From assembly GCA_023512835.1 (NCBI GenBank), contig CM042090.1:16359117-16423116 (forward strand): 64,000 bases of DNA. Direction: 5' to 3'. The notes below the pieces were generated by a model. It made no database searches and was not told the DNA's origin. It saw nothing but the letters and a program-made list of their open reading frames with translations. Made by a program: the position numbers and the translations under genes. Shown here one piece after another: positions 23,700 to 36,823 of this stretch. Source of the DNA: Taxillus chinensis. Its lineage: Eukaryota; Streptophyta; Magnoliopsida; Santalales; Loranthaceae. Numbering within the stretch: position 1 is the first letter of the stretch; each line of letters opens with the position of its first letter.

Positions 23700-26600
23700 T
23701 TTGAGTTGTCATATATGATGGCTGGATGAGACGAAAGCATGTGGGATACTGATGTGCTAATATTATATATATATATATATATAATATTGTAAAAGGGTCT
23801 GATATGAGAATTTATCCCTTGATAAGTATTGAAAAGCTACCAAAAATAGATGATACTCCTAAACTACTATGAAATTAAATACTTCTTTGCTGATGCGAAA
23901 AACATAGGGTGATGATAGAAAAATATCATTAAAATATGTGCACAATTTTCATGGCAAAACAGCATGAAAATAAATAGAAAACAAATAGTATATGAACATA
24001 AACATATTTCTTTCCACATATTTTCGGTTTCTTTTTCTTTCTATCTATTTTTTACATATTACCAAGCACAGGGTTAAATCAGAAATTTTGAATCTCATGT
24101 TCAACCGATGTAATTTTTATTTAATTATTATAATTAATTAAATCCCAACCATGAAATACAAATGGCTCAGATTAAACTATATATAAAAGTAACCTTGAAG
24201 TCCACCGCCAGAAGCTTTAAAAATTAATTAGGGCAGTAGGCAATTGCCTGAACAATGGGAAACAAAAAGGTAACTAAATAGTGCCAAAACTAATAGACCA
24301 TGCGAATGATTGGGAATGCTTCATTATTATATCCAGGTCGAATCCTTCAACTAATATAACACTACTCATAGTTTCTAGAACCTGTATATACAGTATACAC
24401 TAAAGAATGAAGAATAAAAGAGACAAAGAAATTAACCTTTGTCCCCTTATCCCGACCCACCCTTTTATTATGATCACATGGGGTCTACGATTTTGTCAAT
24501 CTCTAATTAATTTGGTGTTTACTAAGTTTGTAATTGCAATGACGTACCCAAACCCCCACAATAGATCATTTATTCATTTACTTTGAATTCTAAAATAATC
24601 ACGCTCAGTACATACACACAACAGTACCGACCATGACCGGAACCTGCGGCATCTAATACTAGGCTATCCACTAGTTGAAGCCTTGATTTTATTTATTTAT
24701 TTTATTATATATATAGAACCACTGGTTAATTAATATGAATGATAATGAAAGTTTGAAAAGCAATAAATATGCATGTGACCTTATGGTTTCTCACTTAACT
24801 TTATCATTTAATAAACATTTAACATATAATGTTCATATTAAATTAATTATTTACACAAATAATTTATAATGGCTATTGAATTTAATATCAATATATTATA
24901 ATGATTGGAAATAGTATTAATATTATAATTGGTGGGTTGCATGATAAGATTTATCACTATGATTACATTGGTTTGACACTTGCGATTGAATCATGTTAAT
25001 GATTTTTTTTAATTCAGAAAAAAACTAAAATTTGTTTTATCTGTAAAGCTTTTAGAAAATAACATCTTCAAAATGCAAATAAATTACTTGTTCATATTCT
25101 TTTGCTTGAGACGCACAAAATGCAAATAAATTTTTTTACGCATGCTGTTGTTCATGGACATATTCCATCTAAAAAATAGACAATAGTTTTGATCTCAATA
25201 ATATTATCTATTGCATTATTATAAATAATAAAAAAAATATCCAAACATCTTTTTAAGATTATCGAGGCAAATTATTAAATACATTATAATCAATCAATTC
25301 ATTTGATGATTCCAATCAAATATTTATGAAGAAGCTTGTGATTTGATAAAAAATTATTTTTATTTATTTATTAAAAAATAATATTATTTGTAAATTTATT
25401 TATGAACGTTTATAAATAATTCATAAAAATATTACAATTATCAAATTAATTTCTTTTTATAAAAGTTATTTTATTAACTATGAATGTATATGTTTATTAA
25501 ATATAAATATTTTTTATAGATTTACAATTGTGTTATGAACATCAAGAGCAACTTTATGAATATTTGTTTATAAACATTTAAGAACGTCGCAGTAATATTC
25601 ATGAGCACCATAATTGAATACGCTTGTTCAATTTAATTCATTAATAATACATTCTAATAACTTATTATTGAATTTAGTTTGACGCTCCAGTCATGTTCAA
25701 TATATTGCACCTGCTTATAACCCATATTTAATAATAATAACAATTTATATAAATGAATCAATACGTTTTTTGTTATTATTTTCAGAAACATATTATTAAT
25801 TTTAATCGAGATAGTCCAAAATTTATAAGGGTCACTCATATTGAATTATTATTTAATCAATGTGAATAATAATAATGAATCTTATTTTGGAAAAAATATA
25901 AATATATTACAAATTTCGTCGAATTTGTATAGATAAATATAATAATTAATTAATGATCAGAAACCTCACATGTTTTTTCAGTGGAACGAAGGCCTCACAA
26001 TATTTTGCGTATGATGACAGGTATCATCATTTATTAATACATACCGTACTGCATGCATACAGAAATATTATTATATCTGAGAAAGAAAATCAAATATATA
26101 AGTTTTAAGTAGGTCCATCGCATCGCTACCTTAGATCAATGTGTAATTTGAGCTGCGGGTATATGTTAGTGGATCGTGTACGTACCAGCGGATCACGGGC
26201 CAAATCATCGAAGCATGATCACAAAGATGCATGAATCACAAGTTTTTGAATTTAACATTTTCGAAAACCATAACAATAACATTTTAAATAGAAATAATTA
26301 ATTACCTATTTTCAATACAAATACGAATACAAATAAAACAAAAAGGGCAAAGCAGTGCGATGCCAAAAAGCAGTGCGGGCGGGCCGACTCACTTGCCGGC
26401 TGCCGGTGGCCCTTTCCGGGTACCGCCGGCTTGGTGTTGATGGTCCGGCAATTACAGAGGAGATAATGTTTTTAATTGAACATTCACCACCACCATCATG
26501 CGCGATTGGGGATTTAGGAATGCTCAAAACGGCACGTGCTATTGATGATTATACAGACAACTTAAATGAGTCCACCAAATCGACGTACTCCATTTAAATT

Positions 26601-27456
26601 TGAGGGACTGTATGCATTTATGCATATAGTTGGAGTCGGACCAATCCAGCTAATGCATGCGTTAGTGTTTTTGTTTCAATGTTGGATCTTCTCTGAACCA
26701 GACAGTAATTTGTCTATGATTTCAACGAAACACAATTTGTTTTTTTTTCTTCTTACATATATATATATATTCAAAGAAACACATTTATTATTAATATACA
26801 ATATGGATTCTTTGACAAACAAGACTTCTTCGTGGCTTCTAGATTTCTCAATTCGTTTTTAACTTAAAATATTTTGTGCACATATAGAATTAATTATAGC
26901 TCTAAAATTATAGCATTTTCTTTGTTGGATTAGTAATAAAATTTAAAGTAAAACGTACTAGGGTCATGTGCGTTTCGGATTACTTAGCTATAAACCCAAA
27001 CAAAGATGAAATTCATGTTGAAATTAATTTATTTAATTTGCATATGTAGGCTACATTAATTAAATGTTTGATAAAAGACCGGTTCAATTTGGCCAATATA
27101 CGAGGTTTTTATTTGTAAACATAAACTAGTATATCGTGGGTTAACTGGATTAATTCATGATGAGTAAACTACATACCGTTCGTTTTACTTAGAAAGCTAT
27201 TTTGATCTGTTAGGATGAGGATGTATAGTGCGTATTCTTTTGTGGTCTTCTTTTTTACGATAGTTCTTTCTGTTGGATAAGGCCGAGCCAAGTTGGCTGC
27301 TCAACTAACGGACCGCAAAAGACAATGAGACAAAGGCCTCCGCTTGTTATATTTACCCTCAAAGTTGTTTTTGTAATTTTCCTACAAACCCTTGTCCCTC
27401 TCCCTAGCCTACATACGAGATGTAGAATTCTTAGATAAAGAAACCACACTAAACTC
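23700..27456. other. AT-rich intergenic DNA, no gene seen
   Basis: AT-rich spacer leading up to the Harbinger element. A small GC-rich patch at 26360-26450 has an 80-codon ORF without recognisable motifs. Nothing else supportable was found. Confidence 0.5.
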
Positions 27457-28750
27457 TTAGAGCACTCACAGCGGAATCAATAAACTTTAAGCAAATTTTA
27501 ACTATAAATTTTACTTTTTTAAAATTTAGCTAGTCAAAATTTAAACTACCAAATAATAGGCTCACCAAAATTTTAATATTCAGTTAAAAAAATAATTTTT
27601 TAATATATTATAAATTAAATTCTAACTTCGATCGTTATAATTCCAACGTAAATAACTTCGCCGTGCCGTAGAGGTGCTGCACTGCTGCTCATAACTGTAG
27701 TACCGTGCCGTGGACGACTAAGTTGTGTTCTCGTTGGTCGCTTGATATGGTGCCGTGGAGATGCTACTCAAAACTTCGATACAATCTCTCTCTCGTTGGA
27801 GTCTTGCACTTTATCAACTCCTCTCTCTGTTCTATATCAACCCCATATCGTAAATTCTAGCGCCAACACTTCAGCCAATGAACCCACGCTTCTGAATCTC
27901 CCAGCGCTCTCTTTCTTTCTCTCTCTCCCTAGTTGCGTCGTTACAGGTATTGTTGATTGCAATTGCTATGTTTTCTGTTATCTAGTAGTTGCATCGTAAC
28001 AATTATACCCATTACAATTATTCGCTCACGCTAAAACGGGGGCTTTGATAGAAATGGAAAACACGCTACAATTATACCCAGAATATATACCATGCCCAAT
28101 TTTCAGATTACGTTTTATTTGTTTTGTTGTTCTAGTTAATTGTAAAAGGGTATACTGATGGCATAAATTTGAGAACTCAGTCCCGAGAAGGTGTCTGAAG
28201 CTGAGTGGAGGATTCGGAGCAGTGCCTCTAAATGCCCCCAATGGAATTGGTGGCCTCCAACGCCACTGGGTTATGGTGGTGCAATTGTTTAGCTTCTACG
28301 ATCTGGCTGATTCCAGCTCATATGATTTCTATCTTTCTAGAGACTAGGTGCAGCATTATTACAATTATTATTATTATGGTCCTCGAAAATAGCTCTAGCA
28401 GCTGTATGCTATATTGCAGCCCTATTAACAAGCCTGGTTGTACAAACACTCTAGGAGCTGTAAGCTGGAACGAGACATAAATGTGAACCAAGCTGGCCAC
28501 GTTTTTTTTATGTTGGTAATTATTATCTATTGTAACTTAATTGAAAATATAATACTATTTTAGGATTGTATGTAATGAATTGGTTTTTTCCATTTGTTAT
28601 ATGGGTATGTAGCATTCTTATTATTTTCTAGCATTTTTTTAGCAATGGTAACTATACAGTAAAACATTTTTTAACAATGAATTATGTGGTTTGGTGAAAC
28701 TGTAGGGCAGCCGGTGGTGGTGGAACAATTTTTCTTCTCATTCTCTTGTA

Positions 28751-30019
28751 ATGGATCAATCACTTTTTCATAAAATGGTACTTATTGATTCCGATTCTGA
28801 TGAAGATTTTGAGATAGCAAGGCAACTTGCATTGGAAGAAGGATCAAGCTCACGTCATTCTTCCAAAAATTCACGCAGATTCATAAGGCGTGATCGATTG
28901 CAAGCCCACCAAAATCTATTTCGTGATTATTTTGCTGATCCTCCAATCTATCCTCACAAAAATTTTCGGAGGAGGTTTCGGATGAGTCGTCCTTTATTTC
29001 TTCGTATCCAGGCTGCAGTAGAAGCTCATGAACCTTATTTTGTCCAAAGACGAGATAATGCAGGAAGGCTTGGTTTTTCTTCCCTACAAAAAATAACAGT
29101 TGCTCTAAGGATGCTTGCATATGGTGTCACAGGTGATTTTATGGATGAATATTTGAAGATTGGGGAGACTACTGCATTAAAAAGCATAAGAATGTTTGTC
29201 AAAGCTGTTGTTTCAATTTTTTCAGAAGAGTACTTAAGAAAACCTAATAACGATGACATAGTTAGATTACTCGCAGTTGGTGAGAAGCGTGGCTTTCCAG
29301 GTATGTTAGGAAGCATTGACTGTATGCATTGGAAATGGAAGAACTGTCCAACTGCTTGGCATGGTATGTATTCTGGTCATATCTTTGAACCAACAATTAT
29401 TTTAGAGGCAGTTGCTTCTTACGATCTATGGATTTGGCATGCTTTTTTTGGATTGCCAGGGTCTCACAATGATATAAATGTGCTTCATAGATCATTTATA
29501 TTTTCTGACCTTGCTCACGGGCATACTCCATCTGTTAATTACACTATCAATGGTCATAACTATACAATGGGGTATTATCTTGCTGATGGCATTTATCCAC
29601 AATGGGCAACATTTGTTAAAACTATCTCTTCTCCACACCGAAACAAGGAAAAATATTTTGCTTCTGCTCAAGAGTCCGCAAGGAAGGATGTAGAGCGTGC
29701 TTTTGGTGTCCTTCAAGCACGATTTGCTATAATTCGTGGACCTGCAAGGTTTTACAACATTGAAACACTAAATGAAATAATGATGGCATGTATAATTTTA
29801 CATAATATGATCATTGAAGATGAACGAGATGACAATGGAGAAGAACAGCTCGAATGTGAACAGTTGGCAGAAGCTCAAGTAGATTCAGTGTCAGTTGGCT
29901 CTACACCTGAATTTAGCGAGTTTATTCAACGTCATCATGATATTAGAGAAAAAAGGATCCATTTTCAGCTCCAAACGGATCTTATCGAACACTTATGGCA
30001 AAAATATAGTGTCACATAA
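28751..30019 (+). CDS. PIF/Harbinger DDE transposase (ALP1-like)
   Basis: This intact 422-aa frame encodes a DDE-superfamily endonuclease that would cut and rejoin the element at its TIRs. The catalytic triad is visible: D190 in GSIDCMHWKW, D241 in GLPGSHNDINVL and E315 in SARKDVERAFGVLQ. The block after E315 (ARFAIIRGP, then ACIILHNMIIEDE) is typical of the plant transposase family. The N-terminus (residues 1-80) is acidic then Arg-rich, as expected for the DNA- or partner-binding region. It lies inside the TIR-bounded element, in the left half. The ATG at 28751 is followed within nine codons by another Met. A 5' UTR intron ending near GTAG just upstream is possible. The related host protein ALP1 is a domesticated member, but the TIRs and TSD here mark a mobile copy. 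Confidence 0.95.
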   Translation: MDQSLFHKMVLIDSDSDEDFEIARQLALEEGSSSRHSSKNSRRFIRRDRLQAHQNLFRDYFADPPIYPHKNFRRRFRMSRPLFLRIQAAVEAHEPYFVQRRDNAGRLGFSSLQKITVALRMLAYGVTGDFMDEYLKIGETTALKSIRMFVKAVVSIFSEEYLRKPNNDDIVRLLAVGEKRGFPGMLGSIDCMHWKWKNCPTAWHGMYSGHIFEPTIILEAVASYDLWIWHAFFGLPGSHNDINVLHRSFIFSDLAHGHTPSVNYTINGHNYTMGYYLADGIYPQWATFVKTISSPHRNKEKYFASAQESARKDVERAFGVLQARFAIIRGPARFYNIETLNEIMMACIILHNMIIEDERDDNGEEQLECEQLAEAQVDSVSVGSTPEFSEFIQRHHDIREKRIHFQLQTDLIEHLWQKYSVT

Positions 30020-32040
30020 TACATGATTCTATTAAATATATGATTGTATCAAGTTTTTCATTGTATTAAGTTTAAGTTTGCCATTATATTGAATTTATGG
30101 TTCATGTTTATGTATTAAGTATCATGTTGTATTAAATTTATGATTTTATTAAATTTGTTGTTTCATTAAAAGAGTTTCCCAATGCAATAAAATTCAGTCA
30201 AAAGTTTTATTTTTACAAATTGTACTACACTGCAGAAAATATTCATTGAAATGTAGAATTGTTACTTTTTATGACCAACATAAATTTAATGCAGTGTATT
30301 AATCCTTTGTTATTAACAATTTATTAAATAGCTGTATAAATTATTATTTAATACACTGTAAAATGTATGCAGCTTAGTCCACTGCAATTAATTTATGCAG
30401 CTGTATTAATTAATTTATTAAATCTCCATCAATTAATTTTAATTTATTAATACACTGCATGACCAGAAAGACAATATAGAATTGCTACCTACATAAATTT
30501 ATGCAGTGGATTAAGCTCCATGATTTGTACGTGTATTAATTGTTTATTAATACACTGCATGACCAAATATCATGTTATATAGCTGCATAATCCTCCATAA
30601 TGGCATTCCATCAATTGATGGAAAAGAAATGTGAAATCATTAACCAACAACCTTACAAGGTTAAAGCAAAATCATTACATTAGATTTACATGAATGTTTT
30701 CATGAGCAAATCCCATTATGGAGCCGTTTCTCCTCTGCTTATTCCTGGCTATGTCCATACTGCTGCTTTGAAGCCTTCTCCACAGCCCATTTAATCTCAA
30801 GCTGATTTGGATTTGAATAATAACTGGAATTTTTCAATGCTCGGAAATTGCATTTAAAATGGCAGTATATTGAATATTTGATGACTTTAACACCTCAACA
30901 ACCACCTTCACATCACTGCACTGGTAATAGTAAAAACAAGATTCCACATTACACAAATGAGACCTGCAAAATCAGAATCATGTAAAATTAAAGGTTTTTT
31001 TCAAAATAACCACATTTCTCAACTCTCATTTCTGATTTTGTAAAATCAAAATCGTGTAGAATTGTAACTTGAAAAGGATGCAATTGTAACATGGTTCATA
31101 ATAACTAAATTGACCACCTACAGAAAATTGAAAAGTTAAATGACTTCCATCTCAGCATCTAGAAAATTGAAAAGTTAAATGACTTTCCCACATGCAGAAG
31201 CAACACGTCTGACTGGGTAGAGCTGAAGGAATAAAGAGTACACCATTAAAAAAGAGACTCTAAAAACTTGAAATGAAAAAATTCTCAGCCGGGCAAGAGT
31301 ATAAAAGTTGGGTTAATAGGTGCAATTGCAGTTTTTGAAGGCAAAAACCTTACTGGGAAAAATCCAAGCATAGTCCTTGCCAAGCTCAAAGCAGCCCTGC
31401 ACCTTCTGTGAGAAAATTAGTATTAACTTATCTAAAATATGTGAGAATTCAGCAATATGCATTAACATACAAGCCAACAACAACATACCCTCATCAGTAA
31501 ACTCAACAAAAGCAAACGAAGGATTGAATTAGGATCACCATAGACTCAGCAGTCAACCACCTTCATACACGGAAAAGAAAATTCCAATATCCAAATGACC
31601 CATATAAAAATAAATATATCTTGAAGGCTCTAAGGCTTTACCTTTACCAGCAGATTCTCCCAATCGGGCAAGAGCATAAAAAATCTTTTTATGGCTTCAT
31701 CTAGGGAGTTAAATGCAAACAGACAAATTTATGGCTTCATTTATGAAACCCCATAAATGCACACAACTTAGCACCCATAAGTGCAGAATGTCAAAGGAGG
31801 AAATAAAAAACATAATTGCTTCCCAATTCAATATAAGGCGTGAAGTCCACACAGACTAAGTGATATGACCAATAAAAAGAAAAAGAAAATACAAATATCC
31901 AACAATGAAAATAGAGGCAAAAAACAAATGTAAGTCTGTGGCATATTCAATACACCAATCCCGAGCAAAACAATATAACATCAGTCCTAAGAAAACATCA
32001 AGCTAAGAAATCTTACAACAAAATAATCATGAGAGCATAA
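30020..32040. other. Central noncoding spacer of the Harbinger element
   Basis: This lies between the 3' ends of the two convergent transposon genes. It contains a cluster of inverted TTAATACACTGCAT/ATGCAGTGTATTAA-like motifs (about 30288-30560). A 24-bp direct duplication occurs around GAAAATTGAAAAGTTAAATG at about 31124-31184. No further ORF is convincing. Confidence 0.5.
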
Positions 32041-33125
32041 TTAATTATTCTCCGTACGAGTAGCAACTATTTCCATTTGTCGTTGAAGGTAAAATTGTTG
32101 TAGCATTGGAGGCATGACACTTATATTTAATGTCATAATTCTTTCATCTTCTTTTTTTTCTTCAAGCCTTGCTTTCGCTTGTTCAAGTAGCACCTTCTCT
32201 TTCTGAATACGCACTTCCTCTTGCCTAAGACTAACTTCCTCTTGCCTAAGACATAATAATTTATTGTCATGCTCACGTGCTTCTTGCATAAGCAGAAGTT
32301 TACTCTTTCTGATTTCTGTTATCTCTTTTAGTGCCACAAGAGAGTCAGAATTTGTCATTTCTTTTCTCTTCCGTTTCTCTTTTTCCGCTTTACGACCTAT
32401 TGGTCGTTCTAAATTTGAAGATGCAACATGATAATCCTCATGTTCGTCCAGATTAATTGTATTTGGCATCAAATCATTCGAACTTTGTTTCTTCTTCGGC
32501 TTCACTAGGTCCATATGTTCTACCCACTTTGGATGAAATCTCAACACCCGCCAACAATGATCAAAGTTAAAAGATTTTTTCTCAAACTCCAAAAACATAA
32601 GCTTTGCCTTGCCAATCTACATACATAAAATACCATACTTTTAAATTTGTAAGAAATTAAAGAAAAGACATGTTAAAAATTAAAACTAAGAGGTGCAACA
32701 CATACCTTGTCTTGCTCGTTAAATCCACTTGGATGTAATCTTTCTACTTGGGCCAAGTAACCACAAAACTTATTTGTAGCTTGTTGAATATTCGACCAAC
32801 GATTCATCAATGATGTGTAATTGCGTAAAGAGTCAAATTTATTATTTTCCTCAAAATAGTTATGAATTCTTTTCCACAACATTGTGTGTTTTTGATCTTT
32901 TCCTTGTACCGCATCTAAGGAAGTTTCGAGCCATCCCTCCACAAGCAACAAATCTTCTTCATTACTAAAATTATTACCTCGACGCATTTTTTGTCCACTT
33001 TGTTCAACCGCAATAACCTCAACTTGCGGTGGAGAAATTTCTTGTTCATTTGTTGCACTCAACAAAATGTCATTGTCGATTAGAAAATTTGAGAAGCAAT
33101 TATCCCGATGAGTGGATGGATCCAT
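32041..33125 (-). CDS. Harbinger-associated Myb-like / NAM-associated C-terminal protein
   Basis: Two exons join in phase through a GT-AG intron: 33125-32706 and 32616-32041, giving 331 aa. The first exon holds a trihelix/Myb-like DNA-binding region (NFSNEEDLLLVEGWLETSLD, then WKRIHNYFEE and LMNRWSNIQQATNKFCGYLA). The second exon has a basic stretch (EKEKRKRKEM) and a long charged coiled coil with LRQEEVSLRQEEVRIQKEKV repeats, as in the NAM-associated C-terminal family. In PIF/Harbinger elements this second protein works with the transposase, taking it to the TIRs and the nucleus. It converges with the transposase gene. No frameshift is visible. Confidence 0.85.
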
Positions 33126-34587
33126 TCCTAACCCATTATATGAGTAAAGATTTAATTATTATCATGATTATTGAAAGGTAAGCTCGCATAATAGTTATGG
33201 CATTAAATTGAAAAAAGACACATAAAAAGATTTATAATGATCCAACATAAATTCAAATAGACAATAATTAGAGAAATATCAAACAGTAATGCAAGAATGG
33301 AAAATAAACTTTAGAATTTTGTTTTAAAAATAAAGTGATACAGTAGGAATTCCAAAATTCGATATTGGGAAAAAATATTCTTTCAAAACATAGAATAATT
33401 ATTCTTTCAAATGACAATCAATGGCGTATCATTCACACCACCATCATATTCATAATTCATTTGTGACTAATTAAATGCCAATCAAATAGTAATCAATTGG
33501 ACAGTCTATTTTCTAAATGAGCAAAATCTATTATATGAATGGACATGTAAATCAATTTTCACGGTTTTGTTTGTATTTTGTTTTGTTTTTCGGGTGTGGA
33601 TAGGGAGCAGGGGGTGGGTGACGGAGGTGGAGGTTGGTAGGGGGGGGTTAGCATAAAAACTACCTATTGGAAATTTAATCACGACATCAAAGAAATCACA
33701 TCAAAAAAGGAAGAAAAATAAATCTGGAGTTCGAACACTCACCGCTGCTCCCTCGAATTGATGCTGTCGTTTGATATTGCAGGTGGGAGACGACGCAGGG
33801 GATGGGTTGAGAAACTTCAGTGCTGTTAGTTGGAGACGATGGGGAGAGGCTGGCATGTGACGCCACTGTTGAGTCCGGTGCTACAGCTTGGTGGGTGAGG
33901 TTGGGATGCTACGGTTAATGGGTGAGATTGGAACGCAACTTTCTTGAGGAAAGCAAAAGGAAAGATAAAGGCAGGGGCGGGCGCTAGGTTTGGAGGGAAA
34001 TGAAAGAGAAAGGAAGCGGGGTGGCGGGAGAGAGTCTTTTACGCCAAAAAAAGATAGATAACCTCGCCGCTCAATAAATTTGCCGAGCGAACTTGGCGTC
34101 GCCAAATGTCCCTTAGGGGCCTACATTACGAGACGCTTTTTTATACTTTAGTTATTATTTAGCTATTATTTAGTTTTACCGAGCACTAAAGTGCTCTTAG
34201 GAAAAGTGTGAATATCTGTGAATTGTCAAATAATGATTTTCAAGGAATTTGACGTTTCAATCGATACAACGAGTTAAGAACACTAACATCAAATTTATTA
34301 TAAGAGTTTATTTTCTTTTAATCATGAAGAAAATAAAAATAAAAGTTATATATCACTCACAATAAAAGTCTATATTTAATTTTTTCATAAGTTTATTACA
34401 TTATTTTTTATTATATTAAGAAATACTATTCACTTTCTATTATTATTATATTATAAAATTAATATTTATTTCACTTCTGTCGTTTATGTTTTTTACAACT
34501 TTCATTTTCCCTCTATAATAGATTTAAAATATTATTAAATAAATATAGAAGTATATGATATTATTTTAATAATATAAATAGTGATTA

Positions 34588-34878
34588 TAGCACTCATAGT
34601 GGAATAGTAAAATGTTTCAACAAAATTATCTACGTAGAGTAATATTAGTCATAAATTTGACTTGAAATATGTGTCTTGACTAAAAAATTTATTAAATATC
34701 AAACTTTGACGCATCTGTTCTAGTCAAATTTAGATAGTTGATGCCTCAAAATTTAGTATTTAATAAAGTTTTGAGTCAAGACACATATTTCGAGTCAATT
34801 TTGTGGTCCATATTATTTCACATAGATAAAATTATTGAAATATTTAGTTATTTCACTAATATTTCACTGTGAGTACTC
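34588..34878. mobile_element. Foldback MITE with Harbinger-type ends
   Basis: A 291-bp element is flanked by TTA on both sides (34585-34587 and 34879-34881). Its ends are TAGCACTCATAGTGGAAT and, read inward from the right, GAGTACTCACAGTGAAAT. The inverted repeat runs almost to the middle: GAAATATGTGTCTTGACT in the left half (about 34661-34683) matches the right half (about 34770-34795). The whole element can therefore fold into one long hairpin. The ends match the left terminus of the autonomous Harbinger element 392 bp upstream (GAGCACTCACAGCGGAAT), so it is probably mobilised by the same transposase family. Confidence 0.85.
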
Positions 34879-34881
34879 TTA

Positions 34882-36580
34882 AGGGAATATATTGTAACGT
34901 ATATTTGTATATGTAAGCAAAAACTAGTTTAGATATTTAAACTTAAAAAAAATAGTTGTGAAGTTATTGTTAGTGCCCTAAGAGGTCAATGGTTTTACCC
35001 ATTGACATCTCTCTTATGTCTCATGCATGCTTAGGAATTGTCGAACGATTGTTGTTTTTTTATTTGATGTGGAACCATAGAAAATGGATAGTTAAATTAA
35101 AATTTGAATAATGAATGATTATGTTTGTATATTGCGAGATCTCTTGTTGTTTATAGCATATTTAGATTTATATTACTCATAAAAGATGAATGCAAAGGTT
35201 TGAAGTTGATTCGGAGTCATTCCAGGCTCAGATTAGGTAGCAAGGAGTCAAGCAGCCACAAGTAGTAAGCATAAGTATAAAAATAAAAAACTAGGGCATG
35301 TGACAGTTAGCCACTATGGCCAAAATTGTTGAATTTCCTAGTTTTTGTTAACCTCATTGTTTTAACGGTTTTGATGTTGTTTATAATGTGATTACGTTGG
35401 TTTGATGTCTTATTAATATTCTTTTGATGCTTTATATTATGATAACGACCATAAAACCCTAAGAGGAACCTATGATGATTGCATTGATAGTGATTGATGT
35501 TATACATATGAATTATCGATTATGATTATGTGTACTTATGATTAATGCTATTATTGAGCTATGTATGCTTAAATTGTTTTGTTAATCTATGTGATGAGAC
35601 AGTGATAAAGATGTTGATAATAATAGATGGTAACACTATCAAATGATGATATTAATGATTATTGATAATTGCAACACGTTTGACTTTTGAGTGTAAGTTG
35701 TTTGTATGATTACGTTATAATAATATTATATAGGTTATGGTGGGATGGGGCATATGCCCCTTATTATGAAGTTTACATGGTATGATAACAATTTTGTAAA
35801 TCTAAATGGTTTGATTATATTGATTATGTTTGAATTGATATGATGAATTGGTAAGATATAGAAAAAGGATAGAAAGAAAATAGATGAAAAAAAGGTAGAA
35901 AGGAAAATGACTAGAAAATAAAAAGGCATAAAATTGGTGTGGTTGATTGATATAGAAAATAAAGTGAAAAGTATTATACATTATAATATATAATTTTTTA
36001 CAATTACTAATTTGTCATCACTATCATTCGGCAAAAAAAAAAACAGTATGCACAATGACACTTTATTTTCAATCTAAAATCATACCATTTTGCTATAGAA
36101 ACTATATACGTTTTTTCGAGATAAATCTTGGACGTAATTTGAAATTTTATGTATCAACCAAGCGGGAAAAAGTTTAATTTTCATGCATTTTCTGCCTTGT
36201 CATTGATTTTTCATAATTTTTCCGAGTTAGCCAAGCTGAGCGAACATGATACGATAAGATATAATAATATGATGTGACAAGATGAAAGTTTGTGAAATGA
36301 TACCATATAGTTGATTTGATATAATGAGATCTTATATGAAATGTTAGAATAATTTAATAATAATTTTACTAATTATCGGTATTAATTGTTGGTACATGAT
36401 GCTAAAATTTTTGATCCTAAAATATTAGGGTTTAAAATTTATTTTTTTTAACCTCCCAAGATACTTGGACTGGTTTTTATTTTTATAGAAAGTAAGTCTT
36501 GCTTTGTTGGTTTTTTAGGTTTTCGCTTTTTATTTATTTTTTTAAAATTTATTTCAAATTTAGATGTTTTAAATGTTTAA
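34882..36580. other. AT-rich intergenic DNA, no gene seen
   Basis: Noncoding AT-rich sequence with many TGAT/TTGATTATG-like words at 35340-35860, resembling a decayed low-complexity tract. No ORF is supported. Confidence 0.45.
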
Positions 36581-36584
36581 GTAG

Positions 36585-36647
<63 letters not shown>

Positions 36648-36784
36648 AGGGGGGCGGGGCGGGGGGGGGGGGCCCCCCCCCCCCTTTTAATAACCACTTC
36701 TCCACTAGTTTTGCCTTAACCCGCCCCGACCCGCCCCGACCCGTACCGCCCCAACCTTCCTTTTCCCCCCCCCCCCCCCTCCTC

Positions 36785-36823
<39 letters not shown>

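Larger units (their letters stand above)
27460..34196. mobile_element. Complete PIF/Harbinger DNA transposon (6.7 kb)
   Basis: The left end starts GAGCACTCACAGCGGAATC at 27460. The right end finishes AGTGCTC at 34196, so both termini begin GAGCACT when read inward. TTA stands directly outside each end (27457-27459 and 34197-34199), the three-base TWA duplication typical of PIF/Harbinger insertion. Inside lie the two genes expected for the superfamily: a DDE transposase (28751-30019, plus) and a Myb-like/NAM-associated protein (33125-32041, minus), arranged tail to tail. Both frames are open, so the element may be autonomous or recently active. The perfect TIR is short (7 bp). The right end is also a local palindrome (GAGCACT-AA-AGTGCTC, 34181-34196). 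The segments at 27640-28500 and 33560-34130 are GC-richer, perhaps leader exons or promoters of the two genes. Confidence 0.9.
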
